Below, piece after piece: positions 1 through 5,697 of a stretch of DNA of 12,015 nucleotides. The notes under the pieces are model-generated. The model had not been told where the DNA came from, searched no databases, and saw only the letters and a program-made list of their open reading frames with translations. Origin of the DNA: Myxococcales bacterium. GTDB lineage: Bacteria > Myxococcota > Myxococcia > Myxococcales > Anaeromyxobacteraceae. Within the stretch, counting starts at the first letter, position 1. Each line of letters opens with the position of its first letter. The stretch is taken from contig JAJZTO010000043.1 in assembly GCA_021848865.1 (NCBI GenBank), forward strand, positions 1 to 12,015, given 5' to 3'. Made by a program: the position numbers and the translations under genes.

Positions 1-1
1 G

Positions 2-142
2 CAGGCACCCCTGGATGCGGACCGCGCCGGCCTCCCCGGCACCCTGGTCGTCGGCGCCGTCGCCGCCCTCACCCTCGCCCCTCCCCTCGCCCCTCCCCTC
101 GCGCCGGCGGACGCCGGCCCGGCCGTCGCGAGCGGCACCTGA
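2..142 (+). CDS. C-terminal end of an unidentified protein (partial, 5' end outside window)
   Basis: Frame 2 is open from the window edge to a TGA at 140-142 and gives 46 residues. They include a hydrophobic stretch (LPGTLVVGAVAALTLAPP) and a Pro-rich LAPPLAPPLAP tail made by a 12-bp in-frame repeat. Third codon positions are almost all G or C and second positions carry more A/T, as in a real gene of this genome. The stop codon overlaps the GAAAGGA ribosome binding site of the reductase gene at 153, which suggests translational coupling and a shared operon. The hydrophobic stretch could be a final membrane helix. Too little is visible to name the protein. The competing frame (ATG at 15) is better explained as an upstream extension of the reductase reading frame. 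Confidence 0.5.
   Translation, partial: QAPLDADRAGLPGTLVVGAVAALTLAPPLAPPLAPADAGPAVASGT
72..102 (+). repeat. 12-bp direct repeat, about 2.6 copies
   Basis: The unit CCCTCGCCCCTC occurs exactly at 72-83 and 84-95, with a partial third copy at 96-102. In the upstream partial gene it encodes a repeated Leu-Ala-Pro-Pro. A 12-bp unit changes length without breaking the frame. Confidence 0.75.
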
Positions 143-152
143 AAGGATCCAC

Positions 153-1907
153 ATGTCCGGTCCTGCCACCGACACGGCGCCCGCGGCCGAATCCGCACCC
201 GAATCCGCGGCCGCGACGGCGACCGCGGCGGCGATCGACCTCGTCCCCGCGCCGGGCGCGGGACGCAACGGGCCGTGCGCCGACGAGGGCGAGATCGACT
301 CCTTCGCCCGCGACCTGCGCCGCTTCGAGGCCGGGGAGCTCGACGCCGAGGCCTGGCGGGCGCGCCGGGTGGCGCTCGGCGCCTACGGGCAGCGCCAGGA
401 GGGCGTCCACATGCTGCGGGTGAAGCTCCCGCAGGGCGTCGCCACGGCGGAGCAGCTCCGGGCCCTCGCCGACGCGGCGGTGCTCTACTCCCGCGGCTTC
501 GGCCACGTGACCACGCGCCAGGACTTCCAGCTCCACTTCGTCCATCCGTCGCACCTCGAGCCGGCGATGCGGCGGCTCGCCCGCGCCGGCCTCACCACCT
601 CGGGCGCCGGCGGCAACACCGTGCGCAACGTCGTCGCCTGCCCGCATGCCGGCGTCGCGCCGGACGAGCCCTTCGACGTGACGCCCTACGCCGAGGCCTT
701 CACCCGCCACTTCCTGCGCCACCCGCTCGGCGACTCGCTGCCGCGCAAGTTCAAGGTGGCCTTCGAGGGGTGCGCCGAGGACCACGCCGCCTGCTCCATC
801 CAGGACCTGGGCTTCCGGGCGCGCCTCTCGGAGGAGGGACCCGGCGCCCGCCGCGGCTTCGCCGTCACCGTGGCGGGCGGGACCTCCACCCTCTGCGCCT
901 CGGGCGCGCCGCTCTTCCCCTTCCTCCCGGCCGGCGTGATCCTGGCGCTGGGCGAGGCGGTGGTCCGCGTCTTCCACGCGCGCGGGGACCGCGCCGACCG
1001 GAAGCGGAACCGGCTCAAGTTCCTGGTCCGCGACATGGGCTTCGCGCCCTTCCGGACGGCGGTGCTGGCGGAGCTGGAGCGCCTGCGCGCCGCGGGCTTG
1101 CCGCGCCTTCCGTTCGACCCCGAGGCGCCCCAGGAGGAGTCGCCCCCGGGCTCCCCGGACCGCGCGGCCCTCTCCGGCGTCCGGGCGACCGACGGGGCGC
1201 CCGGGTCGTTTTGCGCCTCGAACGTCCGGCTCCAGCGCCAGCCCGGCTTCCGCACCGTCGTCGTCTCGCCGCCGCGGGGCGACCTCACGGCCGGCCAGCT
1301 CGGCGAGCTCGCCGCGATCGCCGAGGCCTTCGGGAACGGGACGGCGCGCCTCGCCCCCGCCGGCCACCTCCTCCTCCGGTGGATCCGGGAGGCCGACGTC
1401 GGCGCGGTGCACGCACGGCTGGCCGGCGCCGGGCTGGGCCAGGACGGCGCCGGGAGCGCCTCCGACCCCGCCGCCTGCCCGGGGGCGGAGGTCTGCCGGC
1501 TGGCGGTGGTGGACACGCGCCGTCCCGCCCGCCGCATCGCCGAGGAGGTTCGCCGGGCGCTGCCGGAGGCGGCGCGCGCCGTCCCGCTGCCGGTGCGGAT
1601 CTCCGGCTGCCCCAACGGCTGCGCCCAGCACCACGTCGCCGCCATCGGGCTCCAGGGGTGCGTGCGGCGCGTGGCCGGGGTGGCCGAGCCCCACTTCCAG
1701 GTGCTGCTCGGCGGCCACGCCGGCGGGAGCGGGGCGTCCTTCGGCCGGCTGGCGGGGACGGTGCCCGAGGAGCGCGTCCCGGAGCTGGTCGCGCGCCTCG
1801 CCGCCCGCTACCTCGCGGAGCGGCGCGAGGGCGAGGCCGCGGGCGCCTGGTTCGGCCGGGAGTTCGGGCGCGCCCGGGAGGTCGTCGCCGCGATCTCCAG
1901 CCGGTGA
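153..1907 (+). CDS. Nitrite/sulfite reductase, siroheme and 4Fe-4S hemoprotein
   Basis: This 584-residue cytoplasmic enzyme belongs to the ferredoxin/CysI-type sulfite and nitrite reductase family, which reduces nitrite to ammonia or sulfite to sulfide in a six-electron step. The fold's two pseudo-repeats are visible. The siroheme-anion pocket is complete: R122 in TTRQDFQLHF (120-129), R158 in GNTVRNVVACP (154-164), and K199 and K201 in RKFKVAFEG. The cluster ligands follow the family pattern C-X5-C...C-X3-C at C442, C448, C486 and C490 (CPGAEVC, CPNGC). The start is ATG 153, behind GAAAGGA with 5-nt spacing; the frame is open back to 15, but that extension is Pro/Ser/Arg-rich and unlike the family. 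The N-terminal 35 residues are Ala-rich and probably disordered. No CysH, CysJ or nitrate reductase gene is adjacent, so substrate choice between nitrite and sulfite is undecided. Confidence 0.93.
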   Translation: MSGPATDTAPAAESAPESAAATATAAAIDLVPAPGAGRNGPCADEGEIDSFARDLRRFEAGELDAEAWRARRVALGAYGQRQEGVHMLRVKLPQGVATAEQLRALADAAVLYSRGFGHVTTRQDFQLHFVHPSHLEPAMRRLARAGLTTSGAGGNTVRNVVACPHAGVAPDEPFDVTPYAEAFTRHFLRHPLGDSLPRKFKVAFEGCAEDHAACSIQDLGFRARLSEEGPGARRGFAVTVAGGTSTLCASGAPLFPFLPAGVILALGEAVVRVFHARGDRADRKRNRLKFLVRDMGFAPFRTAVLAELERLRAAGLPRLPFDPEAPQEESPPGSPDRAALSGVRATDGAPGSFCASNVRLQRQPGFRTVVVSPPRGDLTAGQLGELAAIAEAFGNGTARLAPAGHLLLRWIREADVGAVHARLAGAGLGQDGAGSASDPAACPGAEVCRLAVVDTRRPARRIAEEVRRALPEAARAVPLPVRISGCPNGCAQHHVAAIGLQGCVRRVAGVAEPHFQVLLGGHAGGSGASFGRLAGTVPEERVPELVARLAARYLAERREGEAAGAWFGREFGRAREVVAAISSR

Positions 1908-1956
1908 CCGGCGGAGGCCCCGTCGAGGAGGCCGTCCTCGAGGCGCCTCCTGCCGG
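1908..1956. terminator. Long hairpin between convergent genes, probable bidirectional terminator
   Basis: Directly after the reductase stop, 1908-1912 pairs with 1952-1956 (CCGGC/GCCGG), 1913-1918 with 1945-1950 (GGAGGC/GCCTCC), and 1924-1929 with 1935-1940 (CGAGGA/TCCTCG). This makes 17 Watson-Crick pairs with one bulged T (1951), one internal loop and a 5-nt apical loop. It sits in the gap between the convergent reductase and cysteine desulfurase genes. No U-tract follows on either strand, so it is a structured element of the kind seen in GC-rich genomes rather than a classical intrinsic terminator. Confidence 0.55.
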
Positions 1957-1997
1957 CTCGCTCACGTCGACCCCCGCCGTCCCGCGCCCGCTCCCGG

Positions 1998-3125
1998 TCA
2001 ACGCTTCCGCACCGCCGAGGACACCAGCTCCAGCACCCGCTCCAGCTCGCTCCAGGTCGTGGTGCGGCCGAGGCTGAACCGGACCGCTCCCATCCCCTCC
2101 TCTTCCGGCACGCCCATCGCGGCGAGGACCGGGGAGAGCTCGACCGACCCGGCGTGGCAGGCCGAGCCGGTCGAGGCGGCGACCCCCGGGAGCGCCGCCA
2201 GGAGCTCGGCGCCGGAGCGCCCCACGAAGTTCACGCTGGCCGTGTTCGGCAGCCGCTCCGCCCCGCCGCCGTTCACGGTCAGCCGGTCGCCGAGCAGGGC
2301 CGCCAGCGCGCCCTCGAAGCGGTCCCGCAGCGCCCGCACGCCCGCCATCCCCACCTGGCCGCCGGCGATCCGGCAGGCCTCGCCCAGGCCCACGTCGAGG
2401 AGGACGTTCTCGGTGCCGGCCCTCCGCCCCCGCTCGTGGCCGGCGCCGTGCACGAAGGGCTCGAGGCGGGTCCCGGCCCGGACGTACAGCGCGCCCACGC
2501 CCTTCGGCGCGTAGAGCTTGTGGCCGGCGACCGACAGCAGGTCGACGCCGAGCTCGTCCACCCGCGCCGCGATCTTGCCGACGCTCTGGGCCGCGTCGGT
2601 GTGGAGCAGGACGCCCGCCTCCCGGGTGACGCGCGCGATCTCGGCGATGGGCTGCACCGTGCCCACCTCGTTGTTCGCGTGCATGACGCTGACGAGGACG
2701 GTCCGCGGGCCGATGGCGCGGCGCACCGCCCCGGGATCGACGCGCCCCTGCCGGTCCACCGGCACCACCGTCACCCGGGCCCCCATCCGCTCCAGGAACC
2801 GCAGCGGCTCGCGGACCGCCGGGTGCTCCACCGCGCTGGTCACGACGTGGTCGCCCCGGTCGCGGTTCGCGAGGAAGGCCCCCTTCAGCGCGTGGTTGTT
2901 CGACTCGCTGCCGCCGCTGGTGAAGAGGACCTCCTCCGGGGAGCAACCGAGGAGCCCGGCGACCTGCCCGCGCGCCCGCTCCACCGCGGCCCGGGCCGGT
3001 GCACCGGCCCAGTGCGGGCTGGAGGGGTTGCCGTAGTGGTCGGAGAGGAAGGGCCGCATCGCCTCCGCCACCTCCGGGGCGATGGGCGTGCTGGCGTTGA
3101 AGTCGAGGTAGACGCGGGGCTCCAC
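1998..3125 (-). CDS. Cysteine desulfurase, group I (NifS/IscS-like)
   Basis: This 375-residue PLP enzyme removes sulfur from L-cysteine, giving alanine and an enzyme persulfide for Fe-S clusters, thio-modified tRNA or other cofactors. Visible family features are the N-terminal VYLDFNASTP, H101 in SAVEHPAV, D177 and Q180 in HTDAAQ, the PLP lysine K203 in SVAGHKLYAPKG, RAGTEN (235-240), and the persulfide cysteine C323 in a long flexible loop (STGSACHAG). The loop type places it in group I rather than SufS. The SACH...SPVL loop and C-terminal RFSLGRTTT also resemble selenocysteine lyase, so selenocysteine as a substrate is possible. The start is GTG at 3125, with AGGA seven bases upstream (3133-3136). 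No IscU, IscA, Suf or NifU gene is adjacent, so it appears to be a stand-alone copy. Confidence 0.93.
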   Translation of the reverse strand: MEPRVYLDFNASTPIAPEVAEAMRPFLSDHYGNPSSPHWAGAPARAAVERARGQVAGLLGCSPEEVLFTSGGSESNNHALKGAFLANRDRGDHVVTSAVEHPAVREPLRFLERMGARVTVVPVDRQGRVDPGAVRRAIGPRTVLVSVMHANNEVGTVQPIAEIARVTREAGVLLHTDAAQSVGKIAARVDELGVDLLSVAGHKLYAPKGVGALYVRAGTRLEPFVHGAGHERGRRAGTENVLLDVGLGEACRIAGGQVGMAGVRALRDRFEGALAALLGDRLTVNGGGAERLPNTASVNFVGRSGAELLAALPGVAASTGSACHAGSVELSPVLAAMGVPEEEGMGAVRFSLGRTTTWSELERVLELVSSAVRKR

Positions 3126-3171
3126 GGCCCGATCCTACAACGGCGGCACCTCGTCCGCCGCGGAGGCGGCT

Positions 3172-3203
3172 CCCGGGCGCGGCCGCGCCGGCTCGCGCCC
3201 GGG
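3172..3203 (-). terminator. Strong hairpin downstream of the cupredoxin gene
   Basis: A perfect 10-bp inverted repeat (CCCGGGCGCG at 3172-3181 against CGCGCCCGGG at 3194-3203) is extended inward by GCCG/CGGC (3182-3185 and 3189-3192) with one bulged base. It begins 8 bp past the cupredoxin stop codon and lies before the cysteine desulfurase ribosome binding site. It probably ends or attenuates the cupredoxin transcript. No U-tract is present. Confidence 0.5.
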
Positions 3204-3211
3204 GCGCGGAG

Positions 3212-3676
3212 CTAGTCCACCACCAGCGTGCCGGCGATCATGTCCATGCCGCAGCTGAAGCGGAACTTGCCGGCCTTGGCGGGCGTCAGCGCCACGGTCA
3301 CCGGCTTGCCGAGCGGCAGCTCCCGGTCGACGCCCAGCTCCCGGAAGTGGACGCTGGTGGCGCAGGTGCGGTCGGTGGTGCGGGTGAACACCAGGTTCAC
3401 CTTCTCCCCCCGCTTCACGTGGATCTCGGCGGGGGCGAACTCGCCCGTCACCTGGACCTGGATGGTGCGGGCGGCGGCGTGCCGGGCGGCCGCCTTCTTC
3501 GGGGCGGCGCGCGCGGCGGGCGTCATGTCCATGCCCGCCATGCTGCCCATGCCCGCCATGCCGGCCATGCCGGCCATGGCGTGGTCGTGGCCCGCGTGCG
3601 CCTGCTCGGCCAGGGCCGGCCCGGCGGCGAGCAGCGCGTACGCGGCGGTCAGGGTGAACCAGGTCCTCGTCGTCAT
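3212..3676 (-). CDS. Secreted His/Met-rich cupredoxin-domain protein, probable copper handling
   Basis: This 154-residue protein has a Sec signal peptide (about 1-23, MTTRTWFTLTAAYALLAAGPALA, cleavage likely after ALA). A metal-binding-type linker follows, rich in His and Met (26-51, with HAGHDH and repeated MAG), then a basic Ala/Lys stretch. A single cupredoxin-like beta domain occupies about 70-154. Likely metal ligands are C105 (RTCATSVHF), H110, C142 and M144/M146 (FSCGMDM). The domain resembles the small cupredoxin_1 class seen near copper resistance genes rather than a classical plastocyanin. The role inferred is periplasmic copper binding or delivery. The chosen start, ATG 3676, is followed at once by the signal peptide and preceded by GAGAGGA about 10 nt away; the 57-codon upstream extension is Arg-rich and not secretory. 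Flanking genes are unrelated. Confidence 0.8.
   Translation of the reverse strand: MTTRTWFTLTAAYALLAAGPALAEQAHAGHDHAMAGMAGMAGMGSMAGMDMTPAARAAPKKAAARHAAARTIQVQVTGEFAPAEIHVKRGEKVNLVFTRTTDRTCATSVHFRELGVDRELPLGKPVTVALTPAKAGKFRFSCGMDMIAGTLVVD
3530..3577 (-). repeat. Imperfect 9-bp repeat encoding Met-Ala-Gly units
   Basis: Met codons recur every 9 bp at 3577, 3568, 3559, 3550 and 3541, then 3532, encoding MAGMAGMAGMGSMAGM in the cupredoxin linker. On the plus strand it reads as CATGCCGGC-like units. The repeat supplies a run of Met thioethers and could change copy number without a frameshift. Confidence 0.75.
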
Positions 3677-3744
3677 GTGCGTTCCGTCCTCTCGGTGCGG
3701 GGCCCGCCGGGGAAGGGAGGCGGTGCGCCGTGCCCCGGTCCATG

Positions 3745-3760
3745 AGCACGCCCCGTGCCG
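3745..3760 (-). promoter_or_regulatory. Candidate sigma-54 (-24/-12) promoter for the cupredoxin gene
   Basis: The minus strand reads CGGCACGGGGCGTGCT. Against the sigma-54 consensus TGGCACG-N4-TTGCW only two defined positions differ, and the GG (-24) and GC (-12) elements are correctly spaced. The predicted transcription start is near 3734, leaving a 5' leader of about 58 nt before ATG 3676. A chance match in GC-rich sequence cannot be excluded. Confidence 0.4.
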
Positions 3761-3830
3761 GCGGCGGGGCGCGGAACCCCGCGAAATCCGCGGAGATCCC
3801 GGGGGCGAGAACGTCGCGCGCCGCCACACC

Positions 3831-3847
3831 GTGACCGGATCGGTCAC
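3831..3847. promoter_or_regulatory. Perfect 7-3-7 dyad, possible operator or activator site
   Basis: GTGACCG-GAT-CGGTCAC is a perfect inverted repeat in the 207-bp gap between fabI and the cupredoxin gene. It lies about 100 bp upstream of the predicted sigma-54 start, where enhancer-binding activators usually bind. It also lies 36 bp past the fabI stop, so a small hairpin acting in fabI termination is the alternative. A shorter dyad CCGCG-N5-CGCGG (3779-3793) lies between it and the promoter. Confidence 0.4.
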
Positions 3848-3883
3848 GCTGGCGGCGCGGAGGTGGGCGGCTCCGGGAGCGGC

Positions 3884-4672
3884 CTACCCCATCGACACCA
3901 CGCCCATGATGTTCTGGCCGGCGTCGACGTGCAGCGTCTCGCCGGTGACGTTCTGGCCCAGCTCGCTGCAGAGGTAGAGCGCGGCGCGGGCCACGTCCTC
4001 CTGGTCCACGTTGCGGCGCAGCGGCGTCTTGTCGGCGTTCTCGCCGAGCATGGTGCGCATCCCCTTGATGCCGGCGGCGGCCAGCGTCTTGATGGGGCCG
4101 GCGCTGATGGCGTTCACGCGGATGCCGTCCTGGCCCAGGTCCTCGGCCAGGTAGCGGGCCGAGCACTCCAGCGCCGCCTTGGCGACCCCCATGACGTTGT
4201 AGTGCTTCACCACCTTCTCGCTGCCGTAGTAGGTCAGCGTCACGATGCTCGAGCCCGGCGGCATCATGGGCTTGAAGGCGCGGGCCAGCCCGATGAGCGA
4301 GTAGGCCGACACGTCCAGGGCGATGGCCCAGGACTGGCGGGTGGTGACGTCGGTGAAGCGGCCATCCAGCGCCTCGCGCGGCGCGTAGCCGATGGAGTGG
4401 ACGATGACGTCGACCCGGTCCCAGACCTTGCGCACCTCGGCCACGGTGCGGTCGATGTCGGCGTCCTTCGAGACGTCGCAGTCGACGATGGCCTTGGCGC
4501 CGATGCCCTCGGCCAGCGGCCGCACCCGGCGCTCCATCGCCTCCCCGGGGTAGGTGAAGGCCAGCTCGGCCCCCTCCCGCTGGAAGAGCTGGGCGATGGC
4601 CCAGGCGATGGATCGGTCGTTGGCGACGCCGGTGATGAGCGCGCGCTTCCCCTGCATGAGTGGTCCCGGCAT
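3884..4672 (-). CDS. fabI: Enoyl-[acyl-carrier-protein] reductase (NADH), FabI
   Basis: This 262-residue cytosolic short-chain-dehydrogenase-type enzyme performs the last reduction of each fatty acid elongation cycle. The N-terminal cofactor loop is ITGVANDRSIAWAIA (13-27). The substrate and inhibitor region HSIGYAP (92-98) is present, as are the catalytic Tyr pair Y148 and Y158 and K165, in the Y-X6-K arrangement YNVMGVAK that marks FabI. AGPIKTLAAAGI (191-202) is the mobile substrate-binding loop. The residue equivalent to E. coli F203 is M205. Length matches the family. ATG 4672 was chosen because GGGAGG lies 4 nt upstream, overlapping the stop of the TPR gene; ATG at codon 6 is a weaker alternative. 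It is the second gene of a two-gene unit. Confidence 0.95.
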   Translation of the reverse strand: MPGPLMQGKRALITGVANDRSIAWAIAQLFQREGAELAFTYPGEAMERRVRPLAEGIGAKAIVDCDVSKDADIDRTVAEVRKVWDRVDVIVHSIGYAPREALDGRFTDVTTRQSWAIALDVSAYSLIGLARAFKPMMPPGSSIVTLTYYGSEKVVKHYNVMGVAKAALECSARYLAEDLGQDGIRVNAISAGPIKTLAAAGIKGMRTMLGENADKTPLRRNVDQEDVARAALYLCSELGQNVTGETLHVDAGQNIMGVVSMG

Positions 4673-4681
4673 TCCGCCTCC

Positions 4682-5011
4682 CTAGGTTCCCCGCGCCCGC
4701 AGCGTGTCGAGCGCCTGGTCCAGCTCCTTCCGCGCGTGATCGTCGCCGGCCCGGGCCGCGTGGGCCAGGCCCTCCCGGTAGGCCCGCGCCGCGTCGGGGC
4801 CGCGCCCCAGCGACTCCAGCACCTGGCCCAGCATCAGCCAGGTGGGCACGTACTCCGGGCTGCGGCGCGCGAGCTCCTCGAACTCCCGCACCGCCTCCTC
4901 GTCGCGGCCGGCCGATCGCAATGCCATGGCGAGCGAGTAGCGGGCGAAGGGCTCGCCCGGCTTCTCGGCCACCATGCGCTGGAACGCCTCGAGCCGCTTC
5001 TCGGAGGTCAC
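4682..5011 (-). CDS. Small TPR-repeat protein upstream of fabI
   Basis: This 109-residue soluble protein has two tetratricopeptide repeats (about 20-53 and 54-87) and a short C-terminal helix (91-106). The pattern of Leu, Gly, Ala and Pro positions is typical, as in LAMALRSAGRDEEAV and LGQVLESLGRGPDAA. No signal peptide or enzyme domain is visible, so it is probably a protein-interaction adaptor whose partner is unknown. The start is GTG 5011 with GAGG 5 nt upstream. It ends 9 nt before FabI, and its TAG abuts the FabI ribosome binding site, so the two are co-transcribed and probably translationally coupled. Whether the pairing has a role in lipid synthesis is only inferred from position. Confidence 0.8.
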   Translation of the reverse strand: MTSEKRLEAFQRMVAEKPGEPFARYSLAMALRSAGRDEEAVREFEELARRSPEYVPTWLMLGQVLESLGRGPDAARAYREGLAHAARAGDDHARKELDQALDTLRARGT

Positions 5012-5019
5012 GCCCGCCT

Positions 5020-5047
5020 CTTATAGTGCACGCTGGACCCCGGTCCA
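5020..5047 (-). promoter_or_regulatory. Candidate sigma-70-type promoter for the TPR-fabI operon
   Basis: On the minus strand TTGGAC (5042-5047) is followed by a 17-bp spacer and TATAAG (5019-5024), a five-of-six -10 match in otherwise GC-rich DNA. The -10 box lies only 8 nt before the GTG start, so a transcript from here would have almost no leader. The alternatives are a promoter further upstream or a downstream start codon. Confidence 0.35.
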
Positions 5048-5051
5048 AGCG
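5031..5051. promoter_or_regulatory. Dyad in the TPR/mobA divergent region, possible operator
   Basis: TGGACC-CC-GGTCCA (5034-5047) is a perfect inverted repeat. It extends to CGC/GCG (5031-5033 and 5049-5051) across one unpaired A. It overlaps the predicted -35 of the TPR-fabI promoter and lies just downstream of a plus-strand TATAGT (5022-5027) that could serve mobA. A regulator here could affect both directions. A transcript hairpin in the mobA leader is the alternative. Confidence 0.35.
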
Positions 5052-5057
5052 CCACCC

Positions 5058-5675
5058 ATGCCCCCGGCCCCCCTCCTCCCCGACTCAACCGGCGTCCTGC
5101 TGGCCGGCGGCCAGGCCACGCGCCTCGGCGGCGCCGCCAAGGGGCTGCTGCGGGTGGGCGGGGAGCCCATCGCCGGCCGCTCCCTCCGCCTCTTCCGCGA
5201 GCTGTTCGGCGCCTCGCTGGTGGTGGCCAACGACCCGGCCCCGTACCGGGACTTCGGCGCGCCGGTGGTGGGCGACCTCGTCCCCGGCAAGGGGGCGCCG
5301 GGCGGGCTGCACGCGGCGCTGGCGGCGGCGCGCACCCGCTGGGTCTTCACCGCCGGCTGCGACATGCCCTTCCTCGCGGCCGGCCCCATCGCCTGGCTGG
5401 CCGCCCGGCGCGACGCGCCGGCGGTCGCGGTGGTCTGGCGCGGACGGCTGGAGCCGCTCCACGCCTTCTGGTCGGTGGACTGCCTGCCGGTGGTGGAGCG
5501 GCTGCTCGGGGCCGGCGACCCCTCGATGTGGAAGATCGCCACCGCCTGCGGCGCCCGCTTCGTCCCCGAGGAGGAGTGGCGCGCCGTCGATCCGCAGGGG
5601 CGGGCCTTCGAGAACGCCAACACCCCGGCCGACGTGGCGCGGCTCGGCCTCGGCGAGGCGCGGCGGCCGGGGTGA
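5058..5675 (+). CDS. mobA: Molybdenum cofactor guanylyltransferase MobA
   Basis: This 205-residue cytosolic nucleotidyltransferase joins GMP from GTP to molybdopterin to give the guanine dinucleotide cofactor used by DMSO-reductase-family enzymes. Visible motifs are the nucleotide loop LLAGGQATRLGGAAKGLL (14-31, with K28), PGKGAPGGLHAAL (77-89), the metal-binding AGCDMPFL (99-106, D102), LEPLHAFWS (131-139), and the C-terminal FENANTPADV (184-193). These cover the full family set. The start is ATG 5058, which leaves a normal N-terminus before the nucleotide loop. No good Shine-Dalgarno sequence precedes it, so initiation may be weak or leader-dependent. The neighbours are unrelated, and no other molybdenum cofactor gene or molybdoenzyme is in the window. 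A related nucleotidyltransferase such as MocA is less likely given the motif set. Confidence 0.9.
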   Translation: MPPAPLLPDSTGVLLAGGQATRLGGAAKGLLRVGGEPIAGRSLRLFRELFGASLVVANDPAPYRDFGAPVVGDLVPGKGAPGGLHAALAAARTRWVFTAGCDMPFLAAGPIAWLAARRDAPAVAVVWRGRLEPLHAFWSVDCLPVVERLLGAGDPSMWKIATACGARFVPEEEWRAVDPQGRAFENANTPADVARLGLGEARRPG

Positions 5676-5697
5676 GCGGGAAGGGGGCGGCGGCCTC

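Noticed and set aside
15..152. N-terminal extension of the reductase starting at ATG 15
   Set aside because: The extension is Pro/Ser/Arg-rich without family similarity, whereas ATG 153 has a well-placed ribosome binding site.
3677..3847. 57-codon N-terminal extension of the cupredoxin
   Set aside because: It would bury the signal peptide behind an Arg-rich segment; the start at 3676 gives a normal secretory N-terminus.
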